From contig JAGDMJ010000154.1 in assembly GCA_017860555.1 (NCBI GenBank), positions 1-7,383 on the forward strand: DNA of 7,383 nucleotides, in the 5' to 3' direction. This stretch comes from Bacteroidota bacterium. GTDB taxonomy: Bacteria > Bacteroidota > Ignavibacteria > UBA10030 > UBA6906. A program made the position numbers and the translations under genes. Numbering within the stretch: the stretch's first letter is position 1; each line of letters opens with the position of its first letter. Below are positions 1-4,918 of this stretch, piece by piece. The notes beneath the pieces are model-generated. The model was not told the origin of the DNA, ran no database searches, and saw nothing but the letters and a program-made list of their open reading frames with translations.

Positions 1-1
1 C

Positions 2-184
2 AAAGGCGTTGTCACGAAAGTCTTCTCGACACTCGAGGAACATGACATCAGCGTTGGCATGATCTCGCTCGGCGCATCGGAGATCAATGTGACGTTCGTG
101 GTGGACGCGAAAGATATCCAACGGACTGCGGAGGCCTTGCATGTCGCTTTCTTCGGACAGGCACAGGAAGCACCTGTTGTTTGA
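2..184 (+). CDS. lysC: Aspartate kinase, C-terminal ACT-domain fragment (5' end outside window)
   Basis: Reading frame 2 is open from the left edge to a TGA at 182-184 and gives 60 residues. The fragment contains the motif SVGMISLGASEINVTFVV followed by DAKDIQRTAEALHVAFF, which matches the last ACT regulatory domain of aspartokinases (the SxGASEINxxFVV block and the terminal ALHxxFF helix). Aspartate kinase phosphorylates L-aspartate in the first step of the lysine, threonine and methionine pathway, and its paired ACT domains bind the feedback-inhibiting amino acid. The catalytic domain is not in the window. The protein stops soon after the ACT domain, so it is not the bifunctional form fused to homoserine dehydrogenase. 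I cannot tell from this fragment which amino acid inhibits it. It has no evident functional link to the genes downstream. Confidence 0.9.
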   Translation, partial: KGVVTKVFSTLEEHDISVGMISLGASEINVTFVVDAKDIQRTAEALHVAFFGQAQEAPVV

Positions 185-210
185 TTTCAAGGCTCATTTT
201 TGTATATTTT
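180..210 (+). promoter_or_regulatory. Candidate promoter for corA, overlapping the lysC stop codon
   Basis: Two promoter models fit the same bases. The sigma-70 model is TTGATT at 181-186, a 16-nt spacer and TATATT at 203-208. The Bacteroidota model (TTTG, about 19 nt, TAnnTTTG) is TTTG at 180-183, a 19-nt spacer and TATATTTT at 203-210. Transcription would start near 215 and leave a leader of roughly 215 nt before corA. The rest of the 185-431 gap holds no convincing gene. It contains an 8-bp palindrome GTGCGCAC (287-294) and a short inverted repeat TTGA-TTG-TCAA (371-381), neither of which I can assign to a regulator. No intrinsic terminator with a T-tract is visible after lysC, so read-through is possible. 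Confidence 0.4.
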
Positions 211-431
211 TCCCTGATTTTCTTACCTCCTGAAGGGTTCGTTGTGCGTACCCCTCACCCATCGAGGATCCATGAAGTATCAGGAAGTGCGCACGGGGAA
301 CTGAGATACACCGGAGCCCATGAGCGAGAAGGCGGTTCACGGCCACAAGGTGCTTCTCCTCAGGCCTCGGTTGATTGTCAATGCACAAAGGTTCTCCAGC
401 AATGAACTTTCATCTGCGGAGATAAGCCTTC

Positions 432-1439
432 ATGGTTACCACCTACTACTTTCTCAACAACGAGATCAGGAAACTTTCCCTGAAAGAACTTGCGCAGACC
501 CTCCAGGGGTCTGAAGGAGTACTCTGGGTCGATCTCGATGCTCCGAACGAAGCGGAAGAGGAAACCGTCCTGGTTTCCCTTTTTGATTTCCACCCTCTGG
601 CCATCGAGGATTGCCAGAGCGGGGCGGAGGAGGAGGGGCACCTCCCGAAGGTGGAGGAGTTCAACGACTACCTCTTCGTCATCTTCAACCCGGTGGAGAA
701 TCCCAATGCCGGCACGGGGGAGCGGCAGGGATCGAGGCGGGGAGTGGAGATCCGGACATCCCAGTTGAGCGCGTTCCTTTCCAAACGCGTTCTCGTGACG
801 CATCATTACAAGCCGCTGCGCTCCATCCAGTACACCGCCCAGCTGTTGACCAAGAACCCGAATACCCTTGGCCGGGGCCCCGACTTCCTCTTCCATATCA
901 TCATCGACGATATTGTGGACAATTACACACCGCTTCTCGACAGCCTGGACGAAGCCGTGGACAAGATGGAGGATGAAGTATTCCGCGAGCCTTCCCAGCG
1001 GTCGATGGTCAGGATCCTGAGTCTCAAACGGAATATCCAGACGATCCGGAGAGTGGCAGTGTACCAGCGCGAGATGTTGAATCGCCTTTCACGGGGGGAA
1101 TTCGGTTTGATCACGCGCGACGAGATGATCTACTACCGAAACGTCTATGATCACCTTGTGCGGATGACGGACCTTGCGGATTCGTACCGGGATATCGTTT
1201 CGGGATTGCTGGACGCCTATCTTTCAGTGACGTCCAACAACCTGAACAGGGTGATGAAGGTTCTGACGATCATTTCCACCATCTTCCTGCCGTTGAGCGT
1301 GATCACCGGGTTCTTTGGTATGAACTTCAGCTCTCTGCCCGGGCTGCAGTCGGAGTATGGTACATTAAGCGCGACGCTCTTCATGGTCGTCGTCGCCGTC
1401 GGCATGCTCTGGGTTTTCAAGAGAAACAAATGGCTCTAA
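432..1439 (+). CDS. corA: CorA-family Mg2+/Co2+ transport channel
   Basis: This 335-residue protein has the length and layout of CorA. A soluble N-terminal alpha/beta domain (about residues 1-160) is followed by a long charged helical region (about 160-275) and two C-terminal membrane helices (about 275-295 and 311-328). The signature GMN, the selectivity filter of the pentameric channel, is at residues 296-298 in GFFGMNF. The protein ends in the basic tail FKRNKWL, close to the KKKKWL end of Thermotoga CorA. CorA proteins let Mg2+ (and Co2+ or Ni2+) into the cytoplasm down the electrochemical gradient. The periplasmic loop after GMN reads SSLPGL where the Thermotoga protein has the acidic MPEL motif. 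The ATG at 432 is preceded by GGAG at 418-421, a modest ribosome site 10 nt upstream. The gene is probably transcribed from the promoter near 180-210 and is separate from the respiratory operon. A related divalent-metal exporter or Zn transporter of the same fold cannot be excluded. Confidence 0.93.
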   Translation: MVTTYYFLNNEIRKLSLKELAQTLQGSEGVLWVDLDAPNEAEEETVLVSLFDFHPLAIEDCQSGAEEEGHLPKVEEFNDYLFVIFNPVENPNAGTGERQGSRRGVEIRTSQLSAFLSKRVLVTHHYKPLRSIQYTAQLLTKNPNTLGRGPDFLFHIIIDDIVDNYTPLLDSLDEAVDKMEDEVFREPSQRSMVRILSLKRNIQTIRRVAVYQREMLNRLSRGEFGLITRDEMIYYRNVYDHLVRMTDLADSYRDIVSGLLDAYLSVTSNNLNRVMKVLTIISTIFLPLSVITGFFGMNFSSLPGLQSEYGTLSATLFMVVVAVGMLWVFKRNKWL

Positions 1440-1440
1440 T

Positions 1441-1475
1441 GCTTGTTTCTTTGAATGTTTTTCATAATATTCTCA
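1441..1475 (+). promoter_or_regulatory. A+T-rich spacer, possible promoter of the cco-act operon
   Basis: The 59-nt gap between corA and ccoS is strikingly A+T-rich against GC-rich surroundings. It contains TTGAAT (1451-1456) and CATAAT/TAATAT (1463-1470), but no pair is spaced as a good sigma-70 or Bacteroidota promoter. No full FNR/Anr box (TTGAT-N4-ATCAA) is present. This is the only intergenic space upstream of the respiratory operon in the window, so a promoter is likely here by position rather than by motif. Confidence 0.25.
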
Positions 1476-1481
1476 CTGCTT

Positions 1482-1496
1482 AGAACACACCGTTCT
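1482..1496 (+). repeat. Short perfect inverted repeat just before the ccoS start
   Basis: AGAAC (1482-1486) and GTTCT (1492-1496) are perfect inverse complements around the 5-nt loop ACACC, ending 2 nt before the ccoS ATG. It occupies the place where a Shine-Dalgarno sequence would be expected and none is visible. It could be an operator half-site pair or a small hairpin at the ribosome-binding region. Five base pairs can also arise by chance. Confidence 0.25.
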
Positions 1497-1498
1497 TC

Positions 1499-1738
1499 AT
1501 GTCCCTGTTCCCTGTTGCCGTTATCATCGTCGCTGTCGCTCTGGTCGCCGGAGCCCTCGCGCTTGCCGCATTTTTCTGGGCGCTGCGGACCGGCCAGTTT
1601 TCCGTCAGGCATATGAATGAAGGTGCCCTGACGATCTTCGACAGCACTGAACCCGTCGGTATGCCAACGGACCAGACTCTTCAGACACCACAAGAACATC
1701 CGGATGACCGAACAGGCAAACAGCTCAATGCCCGTTGA
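1499..1738 (+). CDS. ccoS: cbb3-type cytochrome oxidase assembly protein CcoS
   Basis: The gene encodes a 79-residue protein with one N-terminal membrane helix (about residues 4-28), immediately followed by FFWALRTGQFS. This matches the FxWAxxxGQF signature of CcoS (FixS), a small single-span protein needed to insert haem and copper into the catalytic subunit CcoN. In most CcoS proteins GQF is followed by DD and a RILF(D) segment. Here the segment is SVRHMNEGALTIFDST, a diverged equivalent ending in IFD. The C-terminal tail (residues 50-79) is polar and longer than in short CcoS proteins, and its last 35 nt overlap the start of ccoN. The ATG at 1499 has no Shine-Dalgarno sequence. In Proteobacteria ccoS usually ends the ccoGHIS cluster. 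Its position just ahead of ccoN is more typical of Bacteroidota-type clusters. The identification rests on the motif plus context and is strong. Confidence 0.88.
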   Translation: MSLFPVAVIIVAVALVAGALALAAFFWALRTGQFSVRHMNEGALTIFDSTEPVGMPTDQTLQTPQEHPDDRTGKQLNAR

Positions 1739-3170
1739 AAACCAGAGCCCCGGTCCGTCAGATCATCAGTCGGACGAGGACCTGCGCATCCATATCGACG
1801 ACTCCGCTACGAGTCCCACGCTGCTTTTCCTGGCCACCTCGATGGTCTGGTTGATCATCGGTTCGCTCTTTGGCGTTGTGGTCGCCCTGAAATTCAGCCT
1901 GCCGGATTGGCTAGGAAGCGTTCCGGCTCTCACCTTCGGCCGGTTGCGGCCTGCGCATTTGAACACCGTGGTCTTCGGTTTTGTCTCGCTCGCCGGGGCT
2001 GGTATGGTCATCTGGCTGACCGGCAGACTGTGCCGGACGCACATACGGTGGACCGGTCTCCTCTACATCTCGGTGATCATCTGGAATCTGGGGCTTCTCC
2101 TCGGCACGGCACTGGTGCTAGCCGGTTACAGCGAAGGAATGGAGTGGCTGGAATTTCCGCTCATCGCAGTCGTACCGGTGGCGCTGGGTTTCGTCCTCTT
2201 CGCCGCCTCCATCTTGAAGACCTTTGCCAACCGCAGCGTCGAACATATTTACATCAGCCTCTGGTACATCCTCGCGTCGCTTGTCTGGTTCCCGATCCTC
2301 TACGTCATCGGCAACGGACGTTTCTATCAGGGAGTAAGCCAGGCGGCGATGAACTGGTGGTTCGCGCACAACCTGCTGACCGTATGGGTGACGCCGCTCG
2401 GACTGGCAGGGGCATATTACTTCATACCCAAAGTCATCGGCCGGCCGATCTACAGCTATTACCTCGGACTGCTCGGGTTCTGGTCGTTCGCCCTCTTCTA
2501 CAACTGGAACGGCTTGCACCATCTCGTGGGAGGGCCTGTCCCCACCTGGGCAGTCTCCATTTCGATCGTCGCAAGCCTTCTGATGTTCATCCCCGTCATT
2601 ACCGTTGCCGTGAATCATCATATGACGGCGTTCGGAAATCTGAAGCTTGTCCGCTACAGTCCCACGCTCCGGTTTGTGGTCTTCGGGGCCATGTCATATA
2701 CAGTGGTGAGCTTGCAGGGTTCGCTCGAAGCCACCCGCACGATGCAGGAGATCGTCCACTTCACGCATTACACGGTGGGACACGCGCACCTGGGCGTCTA
2801 TTCGTTCGCCTCGATGATCCTGTTCGGTGCGATGTATTACATCCTTCCGCGCATCGCGAAGTGGGAATGGCCATATCCTGCTCTCATCAAAGTGCATTTC
2901 TGGCTGACTGCCGTCGGAGTGTTGCTGTACTTCGTCGCCATGGAAGTGGGAGGCTGGTTGCAGGGGATGGCGATGGTGAACGGAGCCGTGCCCTTCATCG
3001 ATTCGGTGATCGTGACCAGGCCATGGCTCTGGGGGCGTTCGATCGGCGGGGTCATGATGACGATAGGCAACATCCTCTTTGCATATCACTTCGCTCTTGT
3101 TGTTTATCGGGCCGGGCCGATCCGCTTCGCTCCGGGATGGGTCCGCAAGGCGGAGGGACAGACATCATGA
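1704..3170 (+). CDS. ccoN: cbb3-type cytochrome c oxidase catalytic subunit I (CcoN)
   Basis: This 488-residue polytopic membrane protein (about 12 helices) reduces O2 to water at a haem b3-CuB centre and pumps protons. All expected metal ligands are visible. H85 in RPAHLN and H362 in GHAHLG are the low-spin haem b ligands. H222 in WWFAHN plus H272 and H273 in GLHHL are the CuB ligands. H360 in GHAHLG is the haem b3 ligand. Y266, six residues before H272, is in the place of the cbb3-specific tyrosine cross-linked to a CuB histidine. The length is normal for an unfused CcoN. The first 35 or so residues are polar and cytoplasmic. The start at 1704 overlaps ccoS by 35 nt. An in-frame ATG at 1728 (M9) is an alternative, and neither has a clear ribosome site. 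The stop overlaps the ccoO start as ATGA, indicating translational coupling. CcoN is separate here, whereas in many Flavobacteriia it is fused to CcoO. Confidence 0.97.
   Translation: MTEQANSSMPVENQSPGPSDHQSDEDLRIHIDDSATSPTLLFLATSMVWLIIGSLFGVVVALKFSLPDWLGSVPALTFGRLRPAHLNTVVFGFVSLAGAGMVIWLTGRLCRTHIRWTGLLYISVIIWNLGLLLGTALVLAGYSEGMEWLEFPLIAVVPVALGFVLFAASILKTFANRSVEHIYISLWYILASLVWFPILYVIGNGRFYQGVSQAAMNWWFAHNLLTVWVTPLGLAGAYYFIPKVIGRPIYSYYLGLLGFWSFALFYNWNGLHHLVGGPVPTWAVSISIVASLLMFIPVITVAVNHHMTAFGNLKLVRYSPTLRFVVFGAMSYTVVSLQGSLEATRTMQEIVHFTHYTVGHAHLGVYSFASMILFGAMYYILPRIAKWEWPYPALIKVHFWLTAVGVLLYFVAMEVGGWLQGMAMVNGAVPFIDSVIVTRPWLWGRSIGGVMMTIGNILFAYHFALVVYRAGPIRFAPGWVRKAEGQTS
3152..3157 (+). promoter_or_regulatory. 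Shine-Dalgarno sequence for ccoO
   Basis: GGAGGG lies 9 nt before the ATG at 3167, inside the last codons of ccoN. It is the best ribosome-binding site in the window and supports the 3167 start over any start further inside the gene. Confidence 0.6.
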
Positions 3171-3757
3171 TGTTCATCCGGTCCTTCATGTTTTTCCTCG
3201 GCGTGCTTGCCACGTTCCTGTTGGGATGGGCAGGGATCGTCGGAATCCCTGATTCGATGATCTCCCGTTTGGAGCCGCCCGCCGGCCTGAAACGCTATAC
3301 TGCTGAACAACTGTACGGGCGCTCGATCTACATCCGCGAAGGATGCATGTACTGTCACTCGCAGCAAGCAAGACCGCGAGGGTTTGGCGCCGACCAGGAA
3401 CGGTTCTGGGGAAGGCCCTCCATCCCTGCCGATTTCACATATGACCGCCCGCACCTTCTCGGAACGATGCGCACCGGGCCCGACCTGGTGAACATTGCCG
3501 TGCGGCAGCCGAGCGAGGAATGGCAATATCTTCATCTGTACAACGCCCGACTAGTGACAAGCGAATCGATCATGCCTCCTTACCCGTGGCTGTTTGAAGA
3601 GAAACCGACCGCAGGGCCGGGCGAGAAAGCCCTGGCACTGCCGGATTCCGTGGCACCACGCAATGCGGTGGTTGTCCCCACGCGGGAAGGCAGGGCCCTT
3701 ATTGCATATCTCCTGAGCCTTGATCGAACCTATGACGCGCCACGATCCCCGAAATGA
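3167..3757 (+). CDS. ccoO: cbb3-type cytochrome c oxidase monohaem subunit II (CcoO)
   Basis: This 196-residue protein has one N-terminal membrane anchor (about residues 6-27) and a periplasmic cytochrome c domain. CcoO accepts electrons from the other c-type cytochromes and passes them to haem b in CcoN. The haem site is C60-M-Y-C63-H64 in EGCMYCHSQQARP, very close to the CcoO consensus EGCxxCHSQxxRP. LLGTMRTGPDLVNIA (residues 97-111) is a second CcoO hallmark, and M136 in SIMPPYPWLF is the likely sixth haem ligand. The start is fixed by the good ribosome site at 3152-3157 and the ATGA overlap with ccoN. The same frame is open upstream to 1907, but that stretch lies antiphase within ccoN and is not coding. 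A second ATG at 3170 is an equally possible first codon. The 3' end overlaps the next gene by about 26 nt. Confidence 0.95.
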   Translation: MMFIRSFMFFLGVLATFLLGWAGIVGIPDSMISRLEPPAGLKRYTAEQLYGRSIYIREGCMYCHSQQARPRGFGADQERFWGRPSIPADFTYDRPHLLGTMRTGPDLVNIAVRQPSEEWQYLHLYNARLVTSESIMPPYPWLFEEKPTAGPGEKALALPDSVAPRNAVVVPTREGRALIAYLLSLDRTYDAPRSPK

Positions 3758-4418
3758 ACCGGAGCAGGCCGGGCGCGGGCCGGCCCGCTTCAACGACTCC
3801 CCGACGGAGACTACCGACGTCAGCCGGATCCACATGCGCATTGTGTCCCGGGAGCAGATCGAGCCGGAAGAAGGACTCGAGCGGCCTCCCTGGTGGCTCT
3901 GGGCCTTCAGTGTGCTCCTACTGTTTGGAATGGGTTTCTACATCGGCCGGTACGGGGGGAGTTTCTCCGTCGCCGCGCACGAAGTGGAAGAACCCCCGGT
4001 GGCGGGAGACCAGCCTGCTCCAATCGTTGTCCGGGGCGACCAGGTCTATGCCAGTGTCTGCCAGCCCTGCCACCAGGCTCATGGACACGGCATCCCAGGC
4101 CAGTATCCCCCTCTCGTTGGCTCAGATTGGCTGCTGGAGGATCATGAGACTCCCATACGCATTCTCCTGCACGGGCTTTCCGGACCGGTCGTCATCAAGG
4201 GACGGACGTACAACAACCGGATGCCGCCCTTCCACGATAAGCTCTCAAACGAAGAGATTGCCGCCGTGATCACATATGCCCGGTCTGGATGGGGGAATAA
4301 TGCTCCGCCGGTTACCCCGGCGCTCGTGGACTCGATCAGGCAGCAGACGCAGGGACGCAGCGAGTGGACTGCGGCTGAGCTCCAGAAGCTCAGGGCTCCC
4401 CAACTAACGAAAAAATGA
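3732..4418 (+). CDS. Membrane-anchored monohaem cytochrome c in the CcoP position
   Basis: The gene encodes a 228-residue protein with a polar cytoplasmic N-terminus (residues 1-52), the segment RPPWWLWAFSVLLLFGMGFY as its membrane anchor (51-70), and a periplasmic class I cytochrome c domain (about 98-188). The haem site is C110-Q-P-C113-H114, and M164 in NNRMPPF is the probable sixth ligand. The xPxWW start of the anchor resembles the N-terminal anchor of CcoP, and the gene sits directly after ccoO, so I take it as the third oxidase subunit. Classical CcoP carries two haems, and only one CxxCH is present here. It should relay electrons to CcoO. The start is uncertain: ATG 3732 is used here, a TTG at 3720 and an ATG at 3834 (M35) are alternatives, and none has a clear ribosome site. 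The 3' end overlaps actA as ATGA. It could also be a dedicated electron shuttle between ACIII and the oxidase. Confidence 0.87.
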   Translation: MTRHDPRNEPEQAGRGPARFNDSPTETTDVSRIHMRIVSREQIEPEEGLERPPWWLWAFSVLLLFGMGFYIGRYGGSFSVAAHEVEEPPVAGDQPAPIVVRGDQVYASVCQPCHQAHGHGIPGQYPPLVGSDWLLEDHETPIRILLHGLSGPVVIKGRTYNNRMPPFHDKLSNEEIAAVITYARSGWGNNAPPVTPALVDSIRQQTQGRSEWTAAELQKLRAPQLTKK

Positions 4419-4915
4419 TGCAGCAGGAAATGATACGTCGAGTGCTGATCCTTCTGGTGTTGTGCGTGGCCGGGATCGGTTGCGGAAGTCCCGAATCAGG
4501 TCCCCGTCAACCGATCGCATTCAGCCACAAGATTCACGCCGGGCAGAACAAGATCGCCTGTCAATATTGCCATGGCGGTGTGCGCCGCACGGCAGCGGCG
4601 GGAATTCCTTCCCAGCGCCTCTGCATGGGATGCCACAAACTCGTCGCTGCCAACAAGCCCGAGATCATACGGCTCCGCGGCACATTCGAGAAAAAGGAAC
4701 CGATCCCCTGGCTCAGGGTCAACGACCTCCCCGACTTCGTCTACTTCAATCATTATCCGCACATTGCCAGGGGGCTCGCCTGTAAAAAGTGCCACGGCGA
4801 CGTTGAGACGATGACCGAGTTGCATCCTGCAGTGAACCTTGCGGATATGGCCTGGTGCGTGGACTGCCACCGGCAAAACCAGGCGTCCGTAGACTGTTAC
4901 ACTTGTCACAGGTGA
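4415..4915 (+). CDS. actA: Alternative Complex III pentahaem cytochrome c subunit ActA
   Basis: This 166-residue protein has a hydrophobic N-terminal segment (about residues 9-22) followed by a periplasmic multihaem domain. Five CxxCH sites are present: residues 49-53, 70-74, 123-127, 148-152 and 161-165. The spacing and the intervening blocks are typical of ActA: FSHKIHAG before haem 1, RTAAAGIPSQRLCMGCHK at haem 2, PDFVYFNHYPH between haems 2 and 3, and MAWCVDCHRQN at haem 4. ActA gathers electrons from the iron-sulfur subunit ActB and passes them to the c-type acceptor. The N-terminus either stays as a membrane anchor or is cut before C23, but the sequence there (AGIGC) is a poor lipobox because the -3 residue is G. 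The ATG at 4415 overlaps the previous stop as ATGA. An in-frame ATG at 4430 is an alternative. The adjacent actB makes the assignment secure over a stand-alone cytochrome c3 or c7. Confidence 0.93.
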   Translation: MMQQEMIRRVLILLVLCVAGIGCGSPESGPRQPIAFSHKIHAGQNKIACQYCHGGVRRTAAAGIPSQRLCMGCHKLVAANKPEIIRLRGTFEKKEPIPWLRVNDLPDFVYFNHYPHIARGLACKKCHGDVETMTELHPAVNLADMAWCVDCHRQNQASVDCYTCHR

Positions 4916-4918
4916 GCG

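Noticed and set aside
234..255. Possible terminator stem GGGT...ACCC after lysC
   Set aside because: The stem is only 4 bp with an 11-nt loop and no T-tract follows.
371..381. TTGA-TTG-TCAA as an FNR/Crp-type operator before corA
   Set aside because: The spacing does not match the FNR box (TTGAT-N4-ATCAA) or the Crp site, so it is noted only as a short repeat.
181..405. Small + strand frame (74 residues, beginning with a hydrophobic stretch) in the lysC-corA gap
   Set aside because: It starts with TTG inside the candidate promoter, has no ribosome site, and its hydrophobic start comes from a T-rich stretch.
378..896. 172-residue minus-strand frame over the start of corA
   Set aside because: It is antisense to the conserved N-terminal domain of CorA and has no recognisable features or ribosome site.
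1907..3166. Open frame upstream of and continuous with ccoO, antiphase within ccoN, giving a 616-residue reading
   Set aside because: The part before 3167 is a GC-rich shadow of ccoN. It lacks any recognisable domain, while ccoN in the other frame has all its metal ligands. Only the ccoO part from 3167 is real.
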